In this document: positions 8,368-15,749 of the stretch, piece by piece
Layout of the letters: every line of letters begins with the position of its first letter
How positions within the stretch are numbered: position 1 is the stretch's first letter
From: Stenotrophomonas sp. 610A2
GTDB lineage: Bacteria; Pseudomonadota; Gammaproteobacteria; Xanthomonadales; Xanthomonadaceae
Reading direction: 5' to 3'
Assembly: GCF_030549615.1 (NCBI RefSeq)
Contig: NZ_CP130832.1
Coordinates: 496,001-560,000 of the forward strand
DNA length: 64,000 nt
Program-made: the position numbers and the translations under genes
The notes under the pieces: generated by a model
Told to the model about the DNA's origin: nothing
Databases searched by the model: none
The model's input: only the letters and a program-made list of their open reading frames with translations

Positions 8368-9053
8368 TGGTGGATCTGGACTGGAGCGCGCTGTGGTTGT
8401 CGTTGAAGGTGGCCGGCTGGGCGACCGCGATCAACCTCGTGCTCGGTGTCGGATTCGGCGCCTTGCTGGCGCGGCGGCGCTTTCCTGGCCGTGAGTTGCT
8501 GGACACGGTGTTCACCTTGCCGATGGTGTTGCCGCCAACGGTGCTTGGTTATTACCTGCTGGTGCTGATCGGCAGCAAGGGCCCGCTCGGCGCATGGCTG
8601 GAGAGCAGTTTCGGCATCAATCTTGTGTTTACCTGGCAGGCTGCGGTGATTGCTGCTGCGGTGGCTTCGTTCCCGCTGGTGTTCAAACCAGCGCGTGCGG
8701 CATTTGAAGACGTTGATGGGCAGCTGGAACAGGCTGCACGCACCTTGGGCGTGTCCGAACTGGCGCTGTTCTTCCGGGTGACCTTGCCGCTGGCATGGCG
8801 CGGCATTCTTGCCGGCCTGTTGCTGGCGTTCGCCCGTGCGATGGGCGAGTTCGGCGCCACCATCATGGTCGCCGGCAGTATTCCCGGGCGCACCCAGACC
8901 TTGTCCATCGCCATCTACGAAGCGGTGCAGGCCGGCAACGACGGCCGTGCCAATGCCTTGGTGCTGCTGTCCTCGCTGGTCTGCATCAGCGTGCTGCTGC
9001 TCGCTGCGCGGCTGGTCGGACGGCGGCAGGAGGGGGCGCGCAATGTGGCTTGA
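8367..9053 (+). CDS. modB: Molybdate ABC transporter permease
   Basis: A 228-residue inner-membrane permease of the molybdate importer with about five membrane segments. The EAA loop that contacts ModC is visible as EQAARTLGVSELALFFRVTL, followed by RAMGEFGATIMVAGSIPG, the ModB signature. Start taken as ATG 8367, whose A is the last base of the modA stop; a TTG codon lies just before. The 3' end overlaps modC by 11 bases. Confidence 0.95.
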   Translation: MVDLDWSALWLSLKVAGWATAINLVLGVGFGALLARRRFPGRELLDTVFTLPMVLPPTVLGYYLLVLIGSKGPLGAWLESSFGINLVFTWQAAVIAAAVASFPLVFKPARAAFEDVDGQLEQAARTLGVSELALFFRVTLPLAWRGILAGLLLAFARAMGEFGATIMVAGSIPGRTQTLSIAIYEAVQAGNDGRANALVLLSSLVCISVLLLAARLVGRRQEGARNVA

Positions 9054-9708
9054 GTTGGACGTCCAACGCCTTCTGAGCGCGGCTGGCCAGCAGTTCCAGC
9101 TGCAGGCGGCCTTGCGCTGCACCCAGCCGAATGTGGTGTTGTTCGGTCCGTCTGGCGCAGGCAAGAGTTTGACCTTGAAGGCGGTGGCCGGGTTGCTGCG
9201 GCCGGATGCCGGTGTGATCCGCATGCACGGGCAGGCGCTGTTCGATGCGGCGGCAGGTATCAACCTCTCACCGCAGCGGCGCCGCATCGGCTATGTGTTC
9301 CAGGACTACGCCTTGTTCCCGCACCTGACGGTGCGGCAGAACGTGGGTTTTGGCCTGCAGCGAGGCCTGTTGAATCCGCCGCGGAGCCGTCGTATCGAGG
9401 CGGTCGAGCAATGGTTGCAGGCGTTCCGCATCGATCACCTCGGAGACCTGTTGCCCGCGCAGATCTCCGGCGGCCAGCGTCAGCGCACCGCCTTGGCGCG
9501 GGCGCTGGTGACCAGGCCGCAGGCGCTGCTGTTGGATGAGCCGTTCGCTGCGCTCGACCACGCCCTGCGTGCGCATCTGCGCCAGGAATTGGAAACCGTG
9601 TTGGACCAGACCGGCATTCCGCTGCTGCTGATCAGCCATGATCCGGAAGACGTGGACGTGTTCGGCCAGCAGGTGGTGCATCTGGCCGACGGCCGTGTGC
9701 AGGTCTGA
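9043..9708 (+). CDS. modC: Molybdate ABC transporter ATPase, short form
   Basis: A 221-residue ATPase with Walker A GPSGAGKS (residues 35-42), signature ISGGQRQRTALARAL, Walker B LLLDEPFAALD and H-loop LLISHDPEDV. It energises ModB. Typical ModC proteins carry about 120 further residues forming a molybdate-binding TOBE/MOP domain; here the protein stops after the ATPase core, and nnrS converges 10 bases later, so the domain is truly absent. It therefore cannot sense molybdate through MOP. Confidence 0.93.
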   Translation: MWLELDVQRLLSAAGQQFQLQAALRCTQPNVVLFGPSGAGKSLTLKAVAGLLRPDAGVIRMHGQALFDAAAGINLSPQRRRIGYVFQDYALFPHLTVRQNVGFGLQRGLLNPPRSRRIEAVEQWLQAFRIDHLGDLLPAQISGGQRQRTALARALVTRPQALLLDEPFAALDHALRAHLRQELETVLDQTGIPLLLISHDPEDVDVFGQQVVHLADGRVQV

Positions 9709-9717
9709 GCACAGCGC

Positions 9718-10926
9718 TCAGTCCGGCTTTCCATCCGCACGCGGGCGCCAGTAGATCCACCCCAACCGCAGCAGCCACGGCGCAAGCACCAGCAGCCAGC
9801 CAGCAGCAGCCACGGCATGCCAGCGCCAGGGATCGTCCAGCAGCGGAGCGAGGATGCGTAGCAGTGCAACCAGTTGCAGGCCGAGCAGGGCGATCCAGGC
9901 GACCATCGGCATCACCAGCGCACGCCCGGAATGACCTTGGGTCACACGTGTGACCATCGCCACCAACAAGCTCCCAAACAAACCAATCGCCAAGGCATGC
10001 AGCGGTGCGCGTTCCAGCCAACCCGCGTGGCCGGCGAGCGCGGCGATGTCCTGCAGCAGATACAACAGCATCGCCAACGGCCACCACGCCAGCCCGTAAA
10101 ACAGCACGCTCAACAGCGGCGGCTTGGGACCGCGCGGCCACCAGCGCCACAGCGAGTACAACGACAGCAGCAGCAAGCCGGCGTCGGCCAGCAGCGTGAC
10201 CAGCGGCAGCAGCAGCGATTCGCCGAGCAGGTGCAGCAGGCACAGCGCCCACAGGATCGCCAGCCATTGCGGTGGCCGCCACGCCTGGTAACCCGGCACC
10301 ACGTTGCCGGCGAAGAACGGAAACATGCGATGGGCGACGCTGGCGTAGATCGGCAGCAACAGTGTGAAGGTGCCGATCGACACGCTCAGTGCCTGCCCTC
10401 GGACATCGCCGCCTGCGGCAGCGATGGCGAAGCAGAGCAGGCCTATCCAGCCCAGCAGCAAGCCGGACCAGCACGACCACGCATGCCAGGTGCGACCTTT
10501 CTCCTGCAGCAGCAAACGGCCAAGTGCGACCAGGCCGAACGCCCAACCCAGCAATCCCAACAACAGGGCCAGCCACACTCCCGGCTGCCAGCCTAGGCTG
10601 GCCGCAAGCAGCGTGATCTGCGCGCCGAACAGGCCGCCGCCGACCCCGGCGTACTGCCATCGCGGCAGTGCTGGCAATCCCATCCAGCGCGGGAACACCG
10701 TCAGCAGGAAGCCGAAGATGAAGCTCGGCAGCACCAGATACTGCATCCACAGCCCGTGCAGCCATGCCGGCGGCACGGCGGGTGCGGGCAGGGGATTGCC
10801 CAGCTGCAGTCCACCCAGCCACAGCGCCCACCAGCCCATCGCCAGGCCGAGATTGCTCACGCCGATGAAGAACAACAGCCGGTGTGGGGCGGCAAGGAGG
10901 ACTGGCGTGGGCGAGGTCGTGTTCAC
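9718..10926 (-). CDS. nnrS: NnrS family membrane protein (nitric oxide tolerance)
   Basis: A 402-residue polytopic protein of about 12 hydrophobic segments. The start LLAAPHRLLFFIGVSNLGL and the internal HRMFPFFAGNVVPGY are NnrS family features. NnrS proteins are heme- and copper-containing membrane proteins linked to nitric oxide stress and usually lie near nitrate or nitrite respiration genes, as here. GTG 10926 is preferred because GGGAGGA lies just upstream of it; an in-frame ATG at 10974 would add 16 residues. It converges with modC. Confidence 0.88.
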   Translation of the reverse strand: MNTTSPTPVLLAAPHRLLFFIGVSNLGLAMGWWALWLGGLQLGNPLPAPAVPPAWLHGLWMQYLVLPSFIFGFLLTVFPRWMGLPALPRWQYAGVGGGLFGAQITLLAASLGWQPGVWLALLLGLLGWAFGLVALGRLLLQEKGRTWHAWSCWSGLLLGWIGLLCFAIAAAGGDVRGQALSVSIGTFTLLLPIYASVAHRMFPFFAGNVVPGYQAWRPPQWLAILWALCLLHLLGESLLLPLVTLLADAGLLLLSLYSLWRWWPRGPKPPLLSVLFYGLAWWPLAMLLYLLQDIAALAGHAGWLERAPLHALAIGLFGSLLVAMVTRVTQGHSGRALVMPMVAWIALLGLQLVALLRILAPLLDDPWRWHAVAAAGWLLVLAPWLLRLGWIYWRPRADGKPD

Positions 10927-11068
10927 GGCGCGAGTATCCTCCCGGCAGCGCTGGCGCTGCCTGATAAAAGTCATCTTCGCCGCGCACAATCCGGCTATGC
11001 CTGCTGCGCTGCCGCAAGGCGGATGCGGGTCGGCTCGCTAAACTGATTTCATTTGCAACGGAGGTGGT

Positions 11069-11989
11069 ATGAGCAGTTTTCGTCCGGTGTCGCTGATTGG
11101 CGTGCCTACCGATGTGGGTGCCGGCGCGCGCGGTGCGCGGCTGGGCCCGGAGGCGCTGCGTATCGCCGGCCTGCCCGAGGCGCTGGTGGAGCGCGGCGTT
11201 GATGTGCGCGACATCGGCAACCTCGATGGTCCGCGTAATCCATGGACCGGCCCGGTACAGGGCTACCGTCATCTCGACGAAGTGGTGGCATGGAACCACG
11301 CACTGATGGAAGCCAGCTACGCCGAGCTGAAGGAAGGCCGCATGCCGATCATGCTCGGTGGCGACCATTGCCTGGGCGTTGGTTCGATCACTGCGGTCGC
11401 ACGCTGGTGCCGTGAGCAGGGCAAGCAGTTGCGCGTGCTGTGGCTGGATGCGCATTCGGACTTCAACACCTCCGATGTCACTCCGTCGGGCAACATCCAT
11501 GGCATGCCGGTGGCCTGCCTGTGTGGCCTCGGGCCGGAAGGCTTGACCCACCTCGGCGGCAGTGCCCCGGCGATCGCGCCGTGGCAGGTGCACCAGATCG
11601 GCATCCGCTCGGTTGATCCGGAAGAGAAGCGCCTGATCAAGCAGCACCGAGTTGATGTCTACGACATGCGTTACATCGACGAAGCCGGGATGAAGCGGAC
11701 GATGGAAGCCGCGTTGCACGGCATCGATGCCAACACCCATCTGCATGTCAGTTTCGACGTGGACTTCCTCGACCCCAGCATCGCGCCGGGCGTCGGCACC
11801 ACGGTTCCCGGCGGCGTCAATTACCGCGAAGCACAGCTGGTGATGGAGATGATTGCCGACACCGGCTTGATGGGCTCGCTGGACATCGTCGAGTTGAACC
11901 CGCTGCTTGATCACCAGAACCGCACCGCCGAACTTGCGGTGGACCTGGTGGAGAGTCTGTTCGGCAAATCCACGCTGATGCGCGATTAA
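11069..11989 (+). CDS. rocF: Arginase
   Basis: A 306-residue ureohydrolase converting L-arginine to ornithine and urea. The three manganese-binding signatures are intact: GGDHCLGVG, DAHSDFNTSDVTPSGNIHG and SFDVDFLDPSIAPG. Length and the TPSGNIHGMP loop fit arginase rather than agmatinase. The AACGGAGGTGGT sequence ahead of ATG 11069 is a strong ribosome-binding site. It stands alone between nnrS and the entericidin genes; no ornithine genes adjoin. Confidence 0.95.
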   Translation: MSSFRPVSLIGVPTDVGAGARGARLGPEALRIAGLPEALVERGVDVRDIGNLDGPRNPWTGPVQGYRHLDEVVAWNHALMEASYAELKEGRMPIMLGGDHCLGVGSITAVARWCREQGKQLRVLWLDAHSDFNTSDVTPSGNIHGMPVACLCGLGPEGLTHLGGSAPAIAPWQVHQIGIRSVDPEEKRLIKQHRVDVYDMRYIDEAGMKRTMEAALHGIDANTHLHVSFDVDFLDPSIAPGVGTTVPGGVNYREAQLVMEMIADTGLMGSLDIVELNPLLDHQNRTAELAVDLVESLFGKSTLMRD

Positions 11990-12010
11990 CAATCGACCGA
12001 CATCACTGAA

Positions 12011-12042
12011 CGTGTGCTGCGCGACTTCACGCGGAGCACACG
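12011..12042 (+). terminator. Hairpin after arginase gene
   Basis: A stem of CGTGTGCT and AGCACACG with an inner CGCG/CGCG pairing and a six-base loop lies about 20 bases after the arginase stop. No T-run follows, so it is either a weak terminator or an mRNA 3' stabilising hairpin. Confidence 0.4.
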
Positions 12043-12129
12043 GCCGAGCCGCCAGATTCGTCTTCACACGCGGACTGCCTGCCGCTGGTCACCGGCCACG
12101 GCATCCGCATTGAAGGGAGGAGAAGACGA

Positions 12130-12285
12130 ATGATGAAGCGACTGTTGATGTTGGCCCTGGTGGGCGCGTTCTCGGTTGGCATGCTCAGCGGCTGCAATAC
12201 CGTGGCGGGCGCCGGCAAGGACATGCAGAAGGCCGGTGAAAAGGTCGAAGACAAGGCGCAGGATTGCAAAGACGGCAAGTGCTGA
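12130..12285 (+). CDS. Entericidin-type small lipoprotein, copy 1
   Basis: A 51-residue protein with a lipoprotein signal peptide ending in the lipobox LSGC, then NTVAGAGKDMQKAGEKVED, the entericidin A/B signature. Entericidins are tiny outer-membrane lipoproteins; in E. coli the tandem ecnA/ecnB pair was proposed to act as antidote and toxin in stationary phase. This copy has an unusual tail DCKDGKC with two extra cysteines. A GGGAGGAG ribosome-binding site precedes ATG 12130; the second ATG at 12133 is also possible. Confidence 0.85.
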   Translation: MMKRLLMLALVGAFSVGMLSGCNTVAGAGKDMQKAGEKVEDKAQDCKDGKC

Positions 12286-12339
12286 TGAACACGCGGCCCG
12301 TTGTGGGCCGCACCGATGGAACCACCACAGGAGAAACAC

Positions 12340-12477
12340 ATGAAGCGTTTGGTTGCCCTGATGATGTTGTCGCTGTTCTCGGTCGCGGTGTTGGCTGGCT
12401 GCAATACCGTTGCCGGTGCAGGCAAGGACGTGCAGAAGGCCGGTGAAAAGGTGGAGGATGCTGCCAAGGGTCATTGA
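12340..12477 (+). CDS. Entericidin-type small lipoprotein, copy 2
   Basis: A 45-residue paralogue of the preceding gene: lipobox LAGC, then NTVAGAGKDVQKAGEKVED, ending DAAKGH without the extra cysteines of copy 1. It lies 54 bases downstream of copy 1 and is followed by a strong terminator, so the two probably form a dicistronic unit. Which, if either, has the toxin role cannot be told from sequence. Confidence 0.85.
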   Translation: MKRLVALMMLSLFSVAVLAGCNTVAGAGKDVQKAGEKVEDAAKGH

Positions 12478-12503
12478 TCCGGCAGGGTCCTGCAGATGAA
12501 CGA

Positions 12504-12528
12504 AAAGGCCGGCAATGCCGGCCTTTTT
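12504..12528 (+). terminator. Rho-independent terminator
   Basis: GGCCGGC and GCCGGCC arms with a loop of about three bases, flanked by AAAA and TTTTT, 25 bases after the second entericidin gene. Confidence 0.85.
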
Positions 12529-12663
12529 CATGCACGGAGTCCGCTAGCTGAAGCGATGTTCACCAAAGTCAGCAGCACACAACGAAACATGGACCTGATG
12601 CCAACGGCGCGGCGGCGAAGCTGGTCCCACGCGAATCAACCGCGTATCCGCAGGAGAAGCGTA

Positions 12664-12885
12664 ATGAACAAAGACATCATTTCCGGCAAGTGGACCCAGC
12701 TCAAGGGCAAGGTACAGGCCAAGTGGGGCGATATCACCGATGACGACATGAAGGTGGCTGAAGGCAACGCCGAATACCTCGCAGGTCGCCTGCAGGAACG
12801 CTATGGCTGGGCCAAGGACCGCGCGGAAACCGAAGTGCGCGACTTCCAGAAAGCGCTGCACAAGGACTACCCGGATTACCACTGA
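12664..12885 (+). CDS. CsbD family stress protein
   Basis: A 73-residue hydrophilic protein matching the CsbD/YjbJ family: the start [20 protein letters not shown], then [10 protein letters not shown] and the paired-residue pattern [13 protein letters not shown] are typical. Family members are abundant general-stress proteins of unknown biochemical function. CAGGAGAAGCGTA upstream of ATG 12664 supports the start. Flanked by terminators on both sides, so a single-gene transcript. Confidence 0.9.
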   Translation: MNKDIISGKWTQLKGKVQAKWGDITDDDMKVAEGNAEYLAGRLQERYGWAKDRAETEVRDFQKALHKDYPDYH

Positions 12886-12920
12886 TGCCGGGTGATTGAC
12901 GGAAGTCGTCTGCCTCAATC

Positions 12921-12957
12921 AGAAGCCGATGCCAGTCCTCTGGCATCGGCTTCTTTT
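12921..12957 (+). terminator. Rho-independent terminator
   Basis: Stem AGAAGCCGATGCCAG with its near-perfect complement, four-base loop and a TTTTTT run, just after csbD. Confidence 0.9.
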
Positions 12958-12967
12958 TTGCCTTTTT

Positions 12968-13065
12968 GTAGGAGCGGCGTGAGCCGCGAAGCAGGGGGTT
13001 CATCAGATGGCACAACTTGCAAGCGTTGGGGCAATGTCAGCTTCGCGGCTCACGCCGCTCCCACA
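12968..13065. repeat. Paired GGAGCGGCGT-AGCCGCGAAGC palindromic repeats
   Basis: Two inverted units of a REP-like sequence (GGAGCGGCGTGAGCCGCGAA and its complement) face each other about 45 bases apart. The same unit recurs at 28046, 30494/30567, 43119/43224, 47937, 48165/48239 and 54760. Each unit is itself self-complementary. Confidence 0.85.
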
Positions 13066-13090
13066 AATCAATGGCAATCTGGTTTAGCAA

Positions 13091-13924
13091 TCAGCGCCCA
13101 CGCACCGGCGGGTCCGGTACGAAACCACTCGGGAAGGCCTGCGGCGAGTTGTCCACGCGACGATGGCCGCGCGGCAATACGCCCAACGCCACCAGCCGCT
13201 GCCGCGAGTCATAACGCACCTCGCTGACCTGTACCGGATTACGGCTTGCACGCTCGAAGCTGGTCAGCGACGAGCTCGACCACTCACGCTCACCGTGACC
13301 GGTGCCCAGCCGCTGCCGCGATTCACTCTTGGCCATCGCACTGGGTGCAGCGGCTTCAGCCGCCCGCCCGCTGGAATTTGCGCTGGCACTGGCCTCGGCA
13401 CGGTCCTCGTACTGCGGCATCGGTCGCGGCGCAGGCCTTGGCGCCGGCAGCGGGCGCACGTCATACACCGGGCGACGTGCCTCGTTGAACACCGCGATGC
13501 CGATCACCCCGACATTGGCCGGGCGACCGGTACGGCTGGCATAGCTGTCGCTGGAGCTGGTGAACACGAACTGCGCCACCTCGGCATTGGATTTGCGCCA
13601 GCCGGTGATCTCGCTGCTCTGCCACGGCTCCAGTACATAGCCGGACTGGCTGGGCGAGGCGGTCTGGCCGGTGATGGCGTTGACCCCGTCCACCGACAGC
13701 ACCACCAGCACGCGCTGGCCGCTGCGGTTCTGCATGCGCACGCTGTAGCGGTGGCCGGGGCTGCCGGCCACCCATTGCTGGCCCCGGTGCGGGTACAGGT
13801 CCAGCTCCTGCCCGTCGTCGCGGTCGATCACCGACAGCTGCACCGGACCCTCATCTGCCGGCCGTACCGGGCTGAACCCGCATAGCGCGACAACCGACAA
13901 CACACTGGCTAGAAAACGGTACAT
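13091..13924 (-). CDS. Secreted protein of unknown function
   Basis: A 277-residue protein with a Sec signal peptide (MYRFLASVLSVVALCGF). The N-terminal half (residues 30-150) reads as a compact beta-rich domain with blocks HRYSVRMQNRSGQRVLVVL and GYVLEPWQSSEITGWRKS. The C-terminal half is low-complexity, rich in Pro, Arg, Ala and Ser, and looks disordered. I do not recognise a characterised family. No operon partner: trpS is divergent. Confidence 0.7.
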   Translation of the reverse strand: MYRFLASVLSVVALCGFSPVRPADEGPVQLSVIDRDDGQELDLYPHRGQQWVAGSPGHRYSVRMQNRSGQRVLVVLSVDGVNAITGQTASPSQSGYVLEPWQSSEITGWRKSNAEVAQFVFTSSSDSYASRTGRPANVGVIGIAVFNEARRPVYDVRPLPAPRPAPRPMPQYEDRAEASASANSSGRAAEAAAPSAMAKSESRQRLGTGHGEREWSSSSLTSFERASRNPVQVSEVRYDSRQRLVALGVLPRGHRRVDNSPQAFPSGFVPDPPVRGR

Positions 13925-14045
13925 GGCAGGCTCCTTGGCGGGGTACGTGGCTTGAAACGGCCAGGCGCGGGCAATGGGGTTGAGGGCGGGGACAGGCTGG
14001 GGCGGTTACACTGGCCCGGTTCATCCGCTCGTCAGCTTGGTTTAC

Positions 14046-15347
14046 ATGACTACCCGCGTCCTCACCGGCATCACCCCCTCCGGCACTCCCCACCTCGGCA
14101 ATTACGTCGGCGCGATCCGCCCGGCCATCGCCGCCAGCCAGGCCTCGGATATCGAGAGCTTCTTCTTCCTGGCCGACCTGCACAGCCTGATCAAGGCGCA
14201 GGAGCCCGAGCGCACCCAGCGTTCGACCCTGGAGATCGCGGCCAGTTGGCTGGCCTGCGGCCTGGACCCGGACAAGGTGTGGTTCTACCGCCAGAGCGAC
14301 ATCCCGGAAACCACCGAGCTGATGTGGTTCCTCACCGTGGTTGCCAGCAAGGGCATCCTCAACCGCGCCCATGCCTACAAGGCGGCGGTGGACAAGAACC
14401 GCGAGGAACAGCTCGACGACGACGCAGGCGTCAGCGCCGGCCTGTTCATGTACCCGGTGCTGATGGCCGCCGATATCCTGATTTTCAACGCCAACAAGGT
14501 GCCGGTGGGTCGCGACCAGATCCAGCACATCGAGATGGCGCGCGATTTCGCCCAGCGCTTCAACCACGTCTACGGCAAGGAGTACTTCGCCCTGCCGGAA
14601 GTGATCATCGACGAACAGGTGGCCACCCTGGCAGGCCTGGACGGCCGCAAGATGAGCAAGAGCTACAGCAACACCATCCCGCTGTTCGTGCCGCGCGATG
14701 AGCTGAAGAAGCTGGTGTTCTCCATCCTCACCGACTCGCGCCTGCCCGGCGAGCCCAAGGACACAGAAGGCTCGGCGCTGTTCCAGATGTACCAGGCTTT
14801 CGCCAGCCCGGAGCAGACCGCAGTCTTCGCCAAGGCCTTTGCCGAGGGCATCAGCTGGGGCGATGCCAAGCAGCAGCTGTTCGAACGCATCGACGCCGAG
14901 CTGTCGCCGCTGCGCGAGCGCTACAACGCCTTGATGGCCGAGCCCGAGAAGATCGAAGCCATCCTGCGCAAGCGTGGCCAGCAGCTGCGCGAGCAGTTCG
15001 CCATCCCGCTGCTGAAGGAACTGCGCCACGCTGTTGGCCTGCGTGACCTGTCTGCCGCCGGTGACAAGCCCAAGGCGGCGGTCGCTGCCAAGGCGGCGCT
15101 GCCGCTGTTCAAGCAGTACCGCGAAAAGGATGGCCGCTTCTACTTCAAGCTGCTCGATGGCGAAGGCACGCTGCTGATCCAGAGCGAGGGCTTTGACTCG
15201 CCGCGCGATGCCGGCCAGTTGATCGCCGTGCTCAAGCAGGCCGAGCAGGGCGATGCGCTGCAGAGCGAACTGTTCAAGGTCGAAGTGGAAGTGGAGCCGG
15301 TGCTGGCGGCGTTGCGCGAACTGCGCGAGGCAGCGGCGAAGGAGTAA
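14046..15347 (+). CDS. trpS: Tryptophan-tRNA ligase with C-terminal extension
   Basis: A 433-residue class I synthetase that charges tRNA-Trp. The HIGH-type signature is PSGTPHLGNY (residues 11-20) and the KMSKS loop is intact near residue 202. Bacterial TrpRS is usually about 330-350 residues; the extra C-terminus (from about 345) contains GRFYFKLLDGEG and a following LIQSEGFDSPRDAG, resembling a YegP/DUF1508 domain. Start ATG 14046 gives the standard N-terminus. The next small membrane gene follows after 23 bases. Confidence 0.95.
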   Translation: MTTRVLTGITPSGTPHLGNYVGAIRPAIAASQASDIESFFFLADLHSLIKAQEPERTQRSTLEIAASWLACGLDPDKVWFYRQSDIPETTELMWFLTVVASKGILNRAHAYKAAVDKNREEQLDDDAGVSAGLFMYPVLMAADILIFNANKVPVGRDQIQHIEMARDFAQRFNHVYGKEYFALPEVIIDEQVATLAGLDGRKMSKSYSNTIPLFVPRDELKKLVFSILTDSRLPGEPKDTEGSALFQMYQAFASPEQTAVFAKAFAEGISWGDAKQQLFERIDAELSPLRERYNALMAEPEKIEAILRKRGQQLREQFAIPLLKELRHAVGLRDLSAAGDKPKAAVAAKAALPLFKQYREKDGRFYFKLLDGEGTLLIQSEGFDSPRDAGQLIAVLKQAEQGDALQSELFKVEVEVEPVLAALRELREAAAKE

Positions 15348-15370
15348 TCACCCTGTGGAGGAGCACGTCG

Positions 15371-15664
15371 ATGGCCTGGTTGTCGTTGTTGTTGTTTCTC
15401 CCCTGGTTCTGCGTGATGGCGGCGCTGTACTGGTGGTTCCCGCGCCAGCCGCGCAATCGCACACGTACTTTGTTTGATGCATCGATGCTGGTGCTGGCCC
15501 TGGTGGCCAGCATCGGCTTCATGTTGTGGGGCTACCACGTGGGCGCCACCGAGGTGGCCGAAGGCCTGTGGAAGCAGATCCTGGCCGTGCTGTACGCCTA
15601 CGGCGGCTTCCTGGCGGTGATGGTGCTTGCCCTGCTGCTGCGCCCGCGCGTGCTGCAGCACTGA
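15371..15664 (+). CDS. Small membrane protein of unknown function
   Basis: A 97-residue protein with three hydrophobic segments (about residues 3-22, 36-56 and 66-90) and a positively charged loop RQPRNRTR between the first two. GTGGAGGAGCACGTCG precedes ATG 15371. Close spacing behind trpS suggests cotranscription. No family recognised. Confidence 0.65.
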   Translation: MAWLSLLLFLPWFCVMAALYWWFPRQPRNRTRTLFDASMLVLALVASIGFMLWGYHVGATEVAEGLWKQILAVLYAYGGFLAVMVLALLLRPRVLQH

Positions 15665-15749
15665 GCCGGTACGGCTGCGACAAAAGTCCGGGTTGAGTGC
15701 GGGCAAGGCGGCTGGCAGGATCGAAGCCAGTTTCTGCCGGAGTCTCCGC

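Noticed and set aside
9043..9053. Possible frameshift fusion of modB and modC
   Set aside because: The 11-base overlap is a normal coupled arrangement; both proteins are complete at the junction.
10961..10974. Second FNR-like site CTGATAAAAGTCAT between nnrS and arginase
   Set aside because: Only 7 of 10 defined bases match. For nnrS its distance to the chosen GTG leaves no room for a leader; for arginase there is no functional reason.
9632..12067. 811-codon open frame on the minus strand across nnrS and arginase
   Set aside because: It has a low-complexity, His/Arg/Ala-rich composition, overlaps two well-recognised genes and shares no family motif; long antisense frames are expected at this GC content.
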